Both the position numbers and the translations under genes were made by a program. From contig NZ_JAZIFX010000001.1 in NCBI RefSeq assembly GCF_036634175.1, forward strand, positions 4,154,001 through 4,218,000: a stretch of 64,000 nt of DNA. Direction: 5' to 3'. The notes under the pieces were generated by a model, which did not search any database, was not told the origin of the DNA, and saw only the letters and a list, made by a program, of their open reading frames with translations. Below, one piece after another: positions 24,666 to 33,217 of this stretch. The DNA comes from Streptomyces sp. P9-A2 (GTDB taxonomy: Bacteria; Actinomycetota; Actinomycetes; Streptomycetales; Streptomycetaceae). Numbering within the stretch: position 1 is the first letter of the stretch; each line of letters begins with the position of its first letter.

Positions 24666-26153
24666 CTACTCGAACCGTGCGGCCAGCAGGACGACGTCCT
24701 CCGTGGAGTCCGTCGTCTCCCTCCCCTCGGGCAGCACGGTGCGCAGGATGTGGTCGGCGATCGCGCCGGGGTCGTGCCGCAGCGCCTGGGGCACCCCGGC
24801 GGCAGCCGCGTGCAGCCGCGCGAAGGCGCGGTCGGTGGGATCACCGGTGCGGTGCAGCAGCCCGTCGGTGTAGAGCAGAACCGTCTCTCCCGGTTCCGCG
24901 TGGACCTCCACGCTCGGCGCCTCCCAGCAGGCGAGCATGCCCAGGGGGGCCGAGACCGACGTTTCCACGAACTCCGTGCGGCGCTCGCCGAGCAGCAGCG
25001 GCGGACTGTGCCCGGCACCGGCCAGCGTGATCCTGCGCAGCGCGGGTTCGCAGTAGCCGAACAGCGCGGTGGCCGACCTGGCCGGTTCGGTGAGCCTCAG
25101 CAGCAGTTCCAGGTCGGACAGGACGGCGACCGGGTCCTCTCCCTCCATCACGGCGTACGCGCGCAAGGACGCCCGCAGCCGCCCCATCGCGGCGACCGCG
25201 CTCGGCCCGGCCCCGGTGACGGACCCCACGGCGAGGCCGAGGGCGGCGTCCGGCAGCGGCAGCGCGTCGTACCAGTCGCCGCCGCCGTACGGGGAGGTGC
25301 GATGCCGGGCGGCGAGCTGGACGCCGGGGATCCGGGGCAGACGCGAGGGGAGGAGCTCCTCGGACATGGTGGCCATGGACGCACGCGCGCGCTCGAGTTC
25401 CAGGAGGCGGGCGAGATGCTCGGCGGCGTATCGGGCGTAGAGGCCGATGAGGTGCCGCTGGCGTTCCGACGGCTCGGCGGGCTCGTCGTAGAGCCACACC
25501 GCGGCGCCCAGTCGCCGCGTCGTCTCCGCTGCCTGCGCGGCGTCCGCGTCGGCAGCGGCCTCGGGGGTGAGGGGCAGCGTGTAGCTCGCGGCGTAGCCGA
25601 GGCGGGCGGCGACCTCACGGTGCCGGGGGTCGAGCCCCTTCTCGGCCAGCAGGTCGGGTACGGCGATGCCGTCGTCGGTGCCGGACAGGCCGTCGAGGAT
25701 CCTGCCGTACGGCACCGCGCTGCGCGGGATCGTTTCGATGTGGCCGAGATCGGCGCGGGCCAGGCCGAGACCGATCATGGTGTCCGGGCCGCGACCGTCG
25801 GCGGGTTCCAGGACGACGAGACCGCGACGGGCGCCCACCAGGGCGGCGCCGGCGCGCAACAGCTCCTGGAGTGCCTCGTCGAGGGAGCTCGTGCGGGCCA
25901 GGCGTTCGGTCAGCTCATGGAGGGTCGTGAGGTCGGAGACCCATCCCGCGAGCCGGTCCTGCAGAAGCGCACCCGGTGCGGTCTGGGGGTTTGCCGGGGC
26001 GATCGGGGAGGTACCCGTAGTGACGGACGCGACAGTGTGTGCGGGTGCCGGAACCGTTGAATCGATTCCAGCCACTTTAGGAGGGTGCGGGGCGCTCATG
26101 GCGTCCGACTTTCCCGCCGGTACGAACTGCTCAAAAGCATCGCAAACCCCCAT
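24666..26153 (-). CDS. GAF-domain PP2C (SpoIIE/RsbU-type) serine phosphatase
   Basis: The product is 495 residues from the ATG at 26153, or 477 from an alternative ATG at 26099; neither has a strong ribosome-binding site. Residues about 80-240 form a GAF sensor domain (LHELTERLARTSSLDEALQE). A coiled linker leads to a SpoIIE-type PP2C domain, about 280-490, with metal-binding motifs PYGGGDWYDALPL, GAGHSPPLLL and VLLYTDGLLHR near the end. One expected motif, usually D(V/A)xGHG, reads GSVTGAGPSAVAAM, so a usual metal-ligand Asp is replaced. Such proteins dephosphorylate anti-anti-sigma factors in partner-switching stress circuits, but activity here is uncertain. Confidence 0.85.
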   Translation of the reverse strand: MGVCDAFEQFVPAGKSDAMSAPHPPKVAGIDSTVPAPAHTVASVTTGTSPIAPANPQTAPGALLQDRLAGWVSDLTTLHELTERLARTSSLDEALQELLRAGAALVGARRGLVVLEPADGRGPDTMIGLGLARADLGHIETIPRSAVPYGRILDGLSGTDDGIAVPDLLAEKGLDPRHREVAARLGYAASYTLPLTPEAAADADAAQAAETTRRLGAAVWLYDEPAEPSERQRHLIGLYARYAAEHLARLLELERARASMATMSEELLPSRLPRIPGVQLAARHRTSPYGGGDWYDALPLPDAALGLAVGSVTGAGPSAVAAMGRLRASLRAYAVMEGEDPVAVLSDLELLLRLTEPARSATALFGYCEPALRRITLAGAGHSPPLLLGERRTEFVETSVSAPLGMLACWEAPSVEVHAEPGETVLLYTDGLLHRTGDPTDRAFARLHAAAAGVPQALRHDPGAIADHILRTVLPEGRETTDSTEDVVLLAARFE

Positions 26154-26743
26154 GTCATCCGGCGTTGCCGACGGTGTCTCCAGATGTACACGTTCTCGTG
26201 AGGAGATGTCCAGTATTGTCCTGCTGGGATTCCTGGTGTCCGTGGGTTCGGAGGGAGTCCGGAGGGAATTCGCTCCCGCCCTCTTGCCGAAAATCAAACT
26301 TGGCTTGAAACTGCCTCAGGGGGAGGCTGATTGCGGTCGACTGGGCTCGCTCGACGGAGCGTCACAGCGGTCGTGATGGGTACGTACTCGGATAAGGCCA
26401 GGGGTGGTTGGGAATCACCCGGGAACCTGGTGACGGACCCGAGCGTCTTAACCACCGACGACCGTGCCCCATCCTCCCGTGGCGGAGGCGGAGAGAAACA
26501 CGCGCGACGGTAAACGCCAGACTTCGCCACCCCCGCGCCACCCCGTGCTTCCGATCGACGCGGTACGGGTGGTACGGCCGCGGAGGCAGTCCTTGCTCGG
26601 CCCATGAGGGCTCCCCCTGCCCGGTGCGGGGATGTGATGCGCCAACAGGTACGCACAGTAGGTACGCACAGTGCAGTGATCGACACATGTTGTGATGTGG
26701 ACCACGGTGTTGCCAGGCGTGCAACGGAAAGGAACGAGCGCTC
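26154..26743. other. divergent intergenic region, promoters only
   Basis: About 590 bp separate the phosphatase and the prim-pol-like gene, which diverge. Apart from a 13-bp tandem repeat near 26650 I see no structured element and no gene with a plausible start and codon usage. Both promoters are expected here. Confidence 0.5.
26647..26672 (+). promoter_or_regulatory. perfect tandem 13-bp direct repeat upstream of prim-pol-like gene
   Basis: AGGTACGCACAGT occurs twice without a gap, about 70 bp before the gene. The size and position suit an operator for a transcription factor. There is no known match I can name. Confidence 0.5.
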
Positions 26744-27409
26744 ATGCGCGAGATCCTCGGAAGGCGACGCAGGCTCCTGTCCCGGCGAGGCGACAGTGGG
26801 CCCCAGCTGATCGAAGCAGCCCTGACCTTCACCTCGGACTGGCAGTGGCCGGTGCTCCCGGGTGTGGCGACGGACCCGCAGGGCGGGTCCCGCTGCGGCT
26901 GCCCGGACCCCGAATGCACGGTGCCGGGAGCCCACCCCTTCGACCCCGGGCTCCTCGCCGCCACCACCGACGCGCGCATGGTGCGCTGGTGGTGGGGCAA
27001 CCGGCCCACGGCCCCCGTCATCCTGGCCACTGGAGGCAGGGCGCCCTGCGCCGTCTCCCTGCCCGCCGCGCCGGCCGCCCAGGCCCTGGGCGACCTCGAC
27101 CGGCTCGGCATGCGGCTCGGCCCGGTCGTCGCCTCGGCGGACCGCTGGTCGATCCTGGTCAAGCCGTACTCCCTGGAGCAGCTGGGCGAGCTGCTGTACG
27201 CCAAGGACTTCGTCCCCGGCTCCCTCCGCTTTCACGGCGAGGGCGGCTATCTCGCGCTGCCCCCGTCCACCACCGGCCTGGGTGAGGTCCGCTGGGAGCG
27301 CGCGCCGCTGCCCGGCTCGGCCTCACCCTGGGTGCCCGATGTCGAGGCCGTGGTGGACGCCGTGGTCGAGGCCCTCACACGTACGGGTGTGAGCGCGCCA
27401 GAGAAGTAG
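26744..27409 (+). CDS. prim-pol N-terminal-domain-like protein, catalytic motif degenerate
   Basis: The 221-residue protein resembles Streptomyces 'bifunctional DNA primase/polymerase' annotations. It has a cysteine cluster (RCGCPDPECTVPGAHPFDPG) and WWWGNRPTAPVILATGG, where the family's substrate-binding fold starts. The acidic metal-binding motif (usually DxD, as in VDLD of the second gene at 35104) is replaced by APCAVSLPAAP. Catalysis therefore looks lost. It may keep a nucleic-acid or nucleotide binding role. It is a single gene with a good GGAAAGGA-like site before its ATG. Confidence 0.75.
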   Translation: MREILGRRRRLLSRRGDSGPQLIEAALTFTSDWQWPVLPGVATDPQGGSRCGCPDPECTVPGAHPFDPGLLAATTDARMVRWWWGNRPTAPVILATGGRAPCAVSLPAAPAAQALGDLDRLGMRLGPVVASADRWSILVKPYSLEQLGELLYAKDFVPGSLRFHGEGGYLALPPSTTGLGEVRWERAPLPGSASPWVPDVEAVVDAVVEALTRTGVSAPEK

Positions 27410-27671
27410 CGGCCGTCGGTGGGGACGGCGTCCGGCATTCCCTGATCTGTTGCCGCGCGGCAACCGGTGGCTGCGCCGTCTCCACGGTCTCCACCCGAAC
27501 CTCGGCGGGGCGGCTTCGAGCGGTGCTCCACGCAGGTTGCGCAGACACGGAGTTCGGGAACCGGGCCGGACGCGGACCGCTGTCGTGCCGTGCTCCGGAG
27601 AGCGGCCGACCGGTGGGAACCGGTGGTGGGCATGCGGCTGTGTTCTGTGAAGAAGAGTGGTCACAGAAAGA

Positions 27672-27755
27672 CCCGGTTGCTGGCGACGGGGGATGCACCA
27701 GCAACCGGGCTACTGGAACGGTAACAAGAGATCGGCTGTTAGCAAATTCGATCTC
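27672..27755 (+). terminator. two adjacent hairpins in a gene-free convergent region
   Basis: The first hairpin has arms CCCGGTTGCTGG and CCAGCAACCGGG (12 bp). The second has arms GAGATCG and CGATCTC in clearly AT-richer DNA. They lie between the converging prim-pol-like and DUF5926 genes (27410-27871), so termination in both directions is the simplest reading. A 30-codon frame starting at 27631 also spans the first hairpin but has no support. A small RNA is possible. Confidence 0.5.
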
Positions 27756-27871
27756 AGCTTTTCCGGTCACCGACTGACTTGTCTCCACCGGGAGTTGTGG
27801 AGGGATCCGGTCATGGGGTCCGGGCGGTCGTGCTGACCGGGCAGTCGGCACGACCGGGGCGCACCCACGTC

Positions 27872-28861
27872 TCAGCTGAGGGTGACCTGACGGTTGGTCA
27901 GGCCGCCGCGCGCGCGGCGCTCGTCGGCGGTGAGCGGAGTGTCGGTGGCGAGGGCCGCGGCGAGGCGCTCGGCGAACTCGGCCGCCGGCTTCTCCACGTC
28001 CTCGGCGCCGACCCCGCTGGGCAGGTCCCAGACCGGCACGGTGAGTCCGTGAGCGCGGAAGGAGCCCACCAGGCGGGTCCCTTCACCGAGGGAGGAGCGG
28101 CCCGCCGCGTGCAGTCGCGCCAAGGCGTCCAGAAGCTGTTCCTCGGGGTGCGGCATGACCCACCGCAGATGGTTCTTCTCGGGTGTCTCGCACCAGTACG
28201 CGGAGTCCACGCCCGAGAGCATGACGGTCGGGATGGCTGCCGAGTTGGCCCGCTCCAGGGAGGCGGTCACGTCCGGGGTGGCGTTCTCCGGGTCGGGGAC
28301 CCAGAACTCGAAGCCACTGTGCACCACCGGCTCGAACGCGCCTTCGGGATCGAGGAGATCCTGCAGCCGGGGCCCGTCGGCCGGAGCGCGGCGGGCCTGT
28401 ACCGGGGTGCCCGGATCGGCGATGAGCGCGCGCTGGAGGGTGTCGGCGAGGTCGCGGCTGATGTCGCCGGACGACGTGTCGTTCTGCAGGCCGAGGAGGA
28501 CCGAACCGTCGTCACGGCGCAGCGCGGGCCAGGCCATCGGCAGCACGGTGGCCAGGGTGACCGACGGGATGCCGTCGGGCAGGCCGTCCTTGAGGGGCAG
28601 CTCGACGGTGGCGGCGGGCACCAGTTCGCGCAGCGCCACCCAGTCGCACTCGCCCGGCAATCCCTCGAACGGGCGGTGCACCAGTTCGGTCACGGCGTGC
28701 GCGGCGGCACGGCCGTGGCAGGCCTTGTAGCGGCGGCCGCTGCCGCAGGGGCAGGGCTCGCGGGCGCCGACGACCGGAAAGTTCCCATCAGCGCCTGCGG
28801 CGCGGGCTCCGTCCGTAAGCTGCGGGCGCTCGGCCTTGGTCTGAGGGCGCTTCTTGGCCAT
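27872..28861 (-). CDS. DUF5926 family protein with SEC-C zinc motif
   Basis: The 329-residue protein carries an N-terminal SEC-C zinc-binding motif (REPCPCGSGRRYKACHG, near residues 34-50) and then a long conserved region typical of the actinobacterial DUF5926 family. Recognisable segments include FEFWVPDPENATPDV and SAYWCETPEKNHLRW. SEC-C motifs, named from SecA, bind zinc and occur in proteins of varied function; the role here is unknown. The first residues (MAKKRPQTKAERPQ) are basic and the ATG follows a GGAGA-type site. It is monocistronic, with a repeat array upstream. Confidence 0.88.
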   Translation of the reverse strand: MAKKRPQTKAERPQLTDGARAAGADGNFPVVGAREPCPCGSGRRYKACHGRAAAHAVTELVHRPFEGLPGECDWVALRELVPAATVELPLKDGLPDGIPSVTLATVLPMAWPALRRDDGSVLLGLQNDTSSGDISRDLADTLQRALIADPGTPVQARRAPADGPRLQDLLDPEGAFEPVVHSGFEFWVPDPENATPDVTASLERANSAAIPTVMLSGVDSAYWCETPEKNHLRWVMPHPEEQLLDALARLHAAGRSSLGEGTRLVGSFRAHGLTVPVWDLPSGVGAEDVEKPAAEFAERLAAALATDTPLTADERRARGGLTNRQVTLS

Positions 28862-28977
28862 CGTGGGTGTCTCCCGGTTACGGCTCATCTCGTACGGGCG
28901 GGAGCCTAGTCGTTCAGGACGCGGCTGACGGGATCCTGTGGACAACATGCCGACTGTGGGCAACGCGCGAGTCGTAC

Positions 28978-29055
28978 GGAACCGGGTCCGTACGGAACCG
29001 GGTCTGCACGGAACCGGGTCGCACGGAACCGGGTCGCACGGAACCGGGTCTGCAC
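28978..29055. repeat. array of five 15-16 bp tandem repeats
   Basis: The unit GGAACCGGGTC(T)GCAC or GGAACCGGGTCCGTAC is repeated five times head to tail. It lies between the start of the DUF5926 gene and the stop of the HATPase gene, both on the minus strand. The 15/16-bp period does not match codons. It could hold a regulator or vary in length among strains. Confidence 0.85.
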
Positions 29056-29138
29056 GATGCGGCCGTGAGGCGGCCGTCAGCGGCTGACGGTGGACGGCCG
29101 CGCGGAGTGGTTGTGGGGATCGCCGCGCGCGTGCGTCG

Positions 29139-29759
29139 TCAGTCGAGTCGGTCGAAGGCGTCCGCGAACTCCAGTCCGGGCATCTCGGACACCATGGGGG
29201 CCGGCACCCGCGTGGCGAAGCCATTGCGCCGGTGTCCGGCATCCGGGTCGTGCACGTCGTCGTGGACGACGGCCCACACCGTGACCTCGCCCGGTACCTC
29301 GTCGCGCACACCCCAGTCGTCGGCCAGCGCCGTGATGATGTTCAGCCCCCGGCCGCCGTGCGCGGTGACCGACGGGGTCGCCGGCGCCGGCCGGGTCGGG
29401 CCTCCGCCGTCCGTGACCTCCACGACCAGCCGACCGCAGGGATCCACCTGCCAGGCCGCGCGGACGTCGCCGTCCCCGGCCGGGGCGTCGCCCAGAGGTC
29501 TGCCGTGCTTGTACGCGTTGCTCAGCAGTTCGGAAAGGATCAGTACGGCATCGTCGATGACCGTGTCCGCCACTCCGCCGTCGCGCAACTGCAGGCGCAT
29601 ACGGCGCCTCGCTTTCCCCACGCCCGCAGGGCCATGGGGTACGGCCATGCTCGACGACGTGGGCACTTCTTGTGCCACCACCAACGCCACCCCCGAGACC
29701 TCCTTCGCCCCACGCCACGGTGTGAATGCCCCATGGGCTTGAACCGGAAACCGGCCCAT
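29139..29759 (-). CDS. HATPase_c regulatory protein (anti-sigma-like)
   Basis: The 206-residue protein has one GHKL ATPase domain in its central part: N box ILSELLSNAYKHG, G1 VEVTDGGGPTRP and G2 TAHGGRGLNIITAL. There is no membrane segment or His phosphoacceptor site. The first 40 residues (MGRFPVQAHGAFTPWRG) look like a common Streptomyces N-terminal extension. The C-terminus ends in a 40-residue variable tail. Its likely job is to bind or phosphorylate an anti-anti-sigma partner. The start at ATG 29759 is preferred to a slightly longer frame. Confidence 0.83.
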   Translation of the reverse strand: MGRFPVQAHGAFTPWRGAKEVSGVALVVAQEVPTSSSMAVPHGPAGVGKARRRMRLQLRDGGVADTVIDDAVLILSELLSNAYKHGRPLGDAPAGDGDVRAAWQVDPCGRLVVEVTDGGGPTRPAPATPSVTAHGGRGLNIITALADDWGVRDEVPGEVTVWAVVHDDVHDPDAGHRRNGFATRVPAPMVSEMPGLEFADAFDRLD

Positions 29760-29954
29760 CCATGTGTGGTGACGCACTCGAAACAATCAGGCACGTAACG
29801 AATGCGCCGGAGCACTCCCCGTAACCGGGTGGCTGGATTTAGTCAATGTGGCCGAGATGTGAGGATGGGGCGAGAGGGGGCCCGTGGTCAAGAGCCCTGC
29901 ATGGACGGGTCGGCCGGGCCGCATGGCCGACCCGTCCGACCCGACCCGTCCCGC

Positions 29955-30803
29955 TCAGCGGCCGAGCTGGTCGAGCACCGCGCGGGGGCGGTTGGTGATG
30001 ATGGCGTCGACCCCGAGGCCGACGCAGGCGTCCACGTCCTGGGGGTCGTTCACGGTCCACACGTGTACCTGGTGGCCGGACCGCTTCAGGCGCTCGATGT
30101 ACGCGGGGTGGCTGCGGACGATCCGGATCGAGGGGCCCGCGATCGGCACTCCTTCCGGCAGCCGCCCGTCGCGCAGGCGGGGCGAGACGAACTGCATGAG
30201 GTGGACCGTCGGCAGGGTGGGCGAGGCGGCACGCACACGATGCAGTGACCGCGCGGAGAAGCTCATCACGCGTACCGGGGACTCCTCCGGGATGCCGGGT
30301 GCGTCCAGGCCGAATCTCTTCAGCAGGAGCAGCAGCCGCTCCTCCACCTGCCCTGCCCACCGTGTGGGGTGCTTGGTCTCGATCGCCAGCTCCACGCGCC
30401 GGCCGGCGTCGGAGACGAGCCCCAGCAGTCGCTCCAGGGTGAGGACGGAGGTCGCCTCCCGGTCCTCCGGCCGGTACTCCCAGTCGGGCTCCTCCGCCCG
30501 CCCCCCGAGTGGGTCCCGGGTCTTCCAGGAGCCGAAGTCCAGGGTGGACAGATCGGAGAGCTCCAGTGCCGACACCGCGCCGCGGCCGTTGGACGTACGG
30601 TTGACGCGACGGTCGTGAACGCAGACGAGATGGCCGTCTGCGGTCAGGCGTACATCGCATTCGAGCGCATCCGCACCATCCTCGATCGCCTTGCGGTACG
30701 CGGCCAGGGTGTGTTCGGGGGCGTCCTCGGAGGCTCCGCGGTGGGCGACGACTTGGGGCAGGTGCTGACGTGCGTGGGTCACCGCGTCATGGTGCCATCG
30801 CAT
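29955..30803 (-). CDS. glycerophosphodiester phosphodiesterase
   Basis: The 282-residue cytosolic enzyme has a TIM-barrel GDPD fold. The N-terminal catalytic motif is VAHRGASEDAPEHTLAAY with its His-Arg pair. The metal ligands follow in LECDVRLTADGHLVCVHD, and the Glu of VELAIETKH lies near the middle. It hydrolyses glycerophosphodiesters to glycerol-3-phosphate and an alcohol, recycling phospholipid head groups. No signal peptide is seen. The start is uncertain between ATG 30803 and GTG 30782, neither with a good ribosome-binding site. The gene is divergent from the HtrA-like protease. Confidence 0.9.
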   Translation of the reverse strand: MRWHHDAVTHARQHLPQVVAHRGASEDAPEHTLAAYRKAIEDGADALECDVRLTADGHLVCVHDRRVNRTSNGRGAVSALELSDLSTLDFGSWKTRDPLGGRAEEPDWEYRPEDREATSVLTLERLLGLVSDAGRRVELAIETKHPTRWAGQVEERLLLLLKRFGLDAPGIPEESPVRVMSFSARSLHRVRAASPTLPTVHLMQFVSPRLRDGRLPEGVPIAGPSIRIVRSHPAYIERLKRSGHQVHVWTVNDPQDVDACVGLGVDAIITNRPRAVLDQLGR

Positions 30804-30869
30804 GGGGGTATCTGTGCGATCGCATGGGTGTCGATGGTGTGAGGGGCGCGGACGTCTGATCGGAGGCAT

Positions 30870-31101
30870 GGGACTGGTGCACCTTTGGTGAGTAATGCCC
30901 TATATAAGGGATGGTCTCGCACCCACAGGAACGGCTTATGGTGCCCTGACGGCCCATGGGAAAAGCTGACGTCATACAAAGAGACATGCACAGCTGAAGC
31001 GCACCGGACTCGTCGACATGCGTGATCAAGCGTGAATGAACATGAATGAGCATGACTGAGTGCGACCTGGAACAACGGCCGTGGATCGAGGAGAGAGAGC
31101 T
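30870..31101 (+). promoter_or_regulatory. divergent promoter region of the HtrA-like protease
   Basis: This 230-bp gap includes the unusually AT-rich near-palindrome CCCTATATAAGGG at about 30899 and repeated GAATGA/GCATGA steps just before the protease. A GAGGAGAGAGAG tract forms the ribosome-binding site of the GTG start. I cannot assign a sigma-factor class. Confidence 0.4.
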
Positions 31102-32694
31102 GTGAGCACCGAGAACGAGGGCACAAACGAGGGCGCATCGGTACCCCCGGCCCCGTCCGTACCGCCCACGCCGGTGGATGCTCCCGCTGCTCAGGCGCAT
31201 CCGGGGCATCCGGTTCCGGACGGGGGCAGTCCGACGACCCCCCTGCCCCCGGTCCCGCCGAACGCGCCCGGTGCGGTACAGAGCCACGGTTCGTCGCAGT
31301 ACCCGGGGTACGGCGATGTCGATCGCGGCGGATACGGCGAGCCGGCCGGACACGCCGCTCAGGGCACCCACGCGGGCCAGGGAGGCTACGGCGCCCAGGG
31401 TCAGTCTCCCGTCGGCCCTTTGCCGGGAGCCCCCGCGGGAACCTTCTCCCCGCCCGACGCCTCCTGGCCCCCGCCGCCGGCGCCGGGCGCTCCGTCGTAC
31501 GACGGGGGCGCGGGTGGTGGAGCCGGTGGTGGCGTGGCCGGATGGGGCTCCTCGTACCAGGAGCCGGCGCCGAAGAAGGATGGCAGACGTGGCCGCCTGG
31601 TCGCCACGGTCCTGGTGGCCGCGCTGGTCGCGGGCGGCCTGGGCGGGGGCCTCGGCTACACGCTGGCCAAGAACAACGACGGCAACGGCTCGACGACCGT
31701 CTCGTCGTCCACCAGCGGCGGCAACGTCAAGCGCGACCCGGGCACGGTCGCGGGGGTGGCCGCCAAAGCGCTGCCGAGCACGGTCACCATCGAGGCGGAG
31801 AGCAGCAGCGGCGAAGGCGGCACCGGCACGGGATTCGTGTTCGACACCCAGGGGCACATCGTCACCAACAACCACGTGGTGGCGGAGGCCGTGGACGGCG
31901 GGAAGGTCGCGGCGACCTTCCCGGACGGCAAGAAGTACGACGCCGAGGTGGTCGGTCACGCCCAGGGCTACGACGTCGCGGTCATCAAGCTGAAGAGCGC
32001 CCCCTCGAACCTGAACCCCCTCACACTGGGCGACTCCGACAAGGTCGCCGTCGGCGACTCGACGATTGCCATCGGCGCCCCGTTCGGTTTGTCCAACACG
32101 GTGACCACCGGCATCATCAGCGCGAAGAACCGTCCGGTGGCCTCCAGCGACGGCACCGGCAGCCAGGCCTCGTACATGAGCGCCCTGCAGACCGACGCCT
32201 CGATCAACCCGGGCAACTCCGGCGGACCGCTGCTGGACGCCCAGGGCAACGTCATCGGCATCAACTCCGCCATCCAGTCGACCAGCAACGGCGGCTTCGG
32301 CACCGGCCAGTCCGGCTCCATCGGCCTGGGCTTCGCCATCCCGATCAACCAGGCCAAGTATGTTGCCCAGGAACTGATCAAGACGGGCGAGCCGGTGTAC
32401 GCCAAGATCGGCGCGTCGGTCTCCCTGGAGGAAGGCACGGGTGGGGCGAAGATCACCGATCAGGGGGCCGGCGGCTCCAAGTCGGTCGACCCCGACGGTC
32501 CCGCCGACCAGGCCGGTCTGCGGCCCGGTGACGTCATCACCAAGCTCGACGACCGTGTCATCGACTCCGGTCCGACCTTGATCGGCGAGATCTGGACCCA
32601 CAAGCCGGGCGACGAGGTCACCCTCACCTACGAACGCGGAGGCAAGGAGCAGACCACGAAGCTCACCCTGGGCTCCCGCGTCGGCGACAGCTGA
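31102..32694 (+). CDS. membrane-anchored HtrA/DegP-like serine protease with PDZ domain
   Basis: The 530-residue protein has a 150-residue Pro/Gly-rich cytosolic N-terminus and one transmembrane helix near residues 165-185 (LVATVLVAALVAGGLGGGLG). A trypsin-like domain follows, with His in IVTNNHVVAEA, Asp in GYDVAVIKL and Ser in INPGNSGGPLL. The C-terminal PDZ domain carries DQAGLRPGDVITKLD. This architecture is the Streptomyces/mycobacterial PepD-HtrA type, acting outside the membrane in envelope protein quality control. A GTG with a purine-rich ribosome-binding site starts it. Such genes are often under an envelope-stress system; none is adjacent. Confidence 0.92.
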   Translation: MSTENEGTNEGASVPPAPSVPPTPVDAPAAQAHPGHPVPDGGSPTTPLPPVPPNAPGAVQSHGSSQYPGYGDVDRGGYGEPAGHAAQGTHAGQGGYGAQGQSPVGPLPGAPAGTFSPPDASWPPPPAPGAPSYDGGAGGGAGGGVAGWGSSYQEPAPKKDGRRGRLVATVLVAALVAGGLGGGLGYTLAKNNDGNGSTTVSSSTSGGNVKRDPGTVAGVAAKALPSTVTIEAESSSGEGGTGTGFVFDTQGHIVTNNHVVAEAVDGGKVAATFPDGKKYDAEVVGHAQGYDVAVIKLKSAPSNLNPLTLGDSDKVAVGDSTIAIGAPFGLSNTVTTGIISAKNRPVASSDGTGSQASYMSALQTDASINPGNSGGPLLDAQGNVIGINSAIQSTSNGGFGTGQSGSIGLGFAIPINQAKYVAQELIKTGEPVYAKIGASVSLEEGTGGAKITDQGAGGSKSVDPDGPADQAGLRPGDVITKLDDRVIDSGPTLIGEIWTHKPGDEVTLTYERGGKEQTTKLTLGSRVGDS

Positions 32695-32759
32695 CCCCAC
32701 CCCGCCCGCACCGACCCGTTACCCTTGTCCCCGCGCCGCCGATTACCCGGTGAGCGTGG

Positions 32760-32846
32760 GGAGGTGTGCCCGAGCGGCCTAAGGGAACGGTCTTGAAAAC
32801 CGTCGTGGCAGCGATGTCACCGTGGGTTCAAATCCCACCGCCTCCG
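32760..32846 (+). tRNA. tRNA-Ser(TGA)
   Basis: This class II tRNA has acceptor strands GGAGGTG and CGCCTCC (one U-G pair), anticodon arm ACGGT-CTTGAAA-ACCGT, a long variable arm and T-arm GTGGG-TTCAAAT-CCCAC. The anticodon TGA reads UCA and related serine codons. It is followed by a strong terminator. CCA is not encoded. Confidence 0.95.
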
Positions 32847-32860
32847 CTTGCTGAGCAGTG

Positions 32861-32901
32861 AGCACGGCCCCTGACCAGGTCATATGGTCAGGGGCCGTGC
32901 T
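32861..32901 (+). terminator. terminator of tRNA-Ser(TGA)
   Basis: Arms AGCACGGCCCCTGACCA and TGGTCAGGGGCCGTGCT pair over 17 bp with a 7-base loop. It begins 14 bases after the tRNA. Confidence 0.85.
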
Positions 32902-32942
32902 GCTGCGCGCTGCCCGATCGTCACCGTGTCTCCCCGTGGTTT

Positions 32943-32962
32943 CCCGCTTCACGTGAAGCGGG
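32943..32962. promoter_or_regulatory. parS-like palindrome, symmetric two-base variant
   Basis: A perfect 20-bp palindrome CCCGCTTCACGTGAAGCGGG contains GCTTCACGTGAAGC, which keeps the TTCACGTGAA core of parS with one altered base in each half. ParB affinity is uncertain; the extended symmetry could instead mark another dimeric regulator. Confidence 0.5.
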
Positions 32963-33043
32963 CTCGAGGGAGAGTCGCTTGCTCGGGCCGGGGCCGGGTG
33001 CCGGCACCCATGCTCATGCCTGCCCGTATCGGGGAGGGTGCTG

Positions 33044-33205
33044 ACGACCTCACCCGCGATGGCGAGCGGGCTCCCGACGCCCTGCGGCTTCGCCTCCGGC
33101 GTTGTCGTCAGTCGCGATGGCTCCGCCATCACTCCCTCCTCCGCCTTGGATGCGAAGCCGCATGACGCCGCTCGCTGATCCACTCCCCATCGCGGGTGAG
33201 GTCGT
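33044..33205. repeat. 162-bp inverted-repeat element, copy 1 (MITE-like)
   Basis: The ends are 19-bp perfect inverted repeats, ACGACCTCACCCGCGATGG and its complement. The 162-bp unit is repeated at 57173 with only two base differences. It contains no transposase. Read on the minus strand it has an open frame (MDQRAASCGFAS onward) shared by both copies, but no other sign of coding. The right end stops 12 bases before the GTG of the next gene. Target duplications are not evident. Confidence 0.9.
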
Positions 33206-33217
33206 TATGGTGCCGAG

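Noticed and set aside
27631..27723. 30-codon plus-strand frame starting MRLCSVKK as a leader peptide
   Set aside because: No gene follows in that direction, there is no good ribosome-binding site, and a terminator hairpin crosses it.
28937..28945. Isolated DnaA box near the DUF5926 gene start
   Set aside because: A single perfect 9-mer (reverse TTGTCCACA) without neighbours is expected occasionally; not called as a feature.
28978..29055. CRISPR array
   Set aside because: The units abut with no unique spacers and there are no cas genes; it is a simple tandem repeat.
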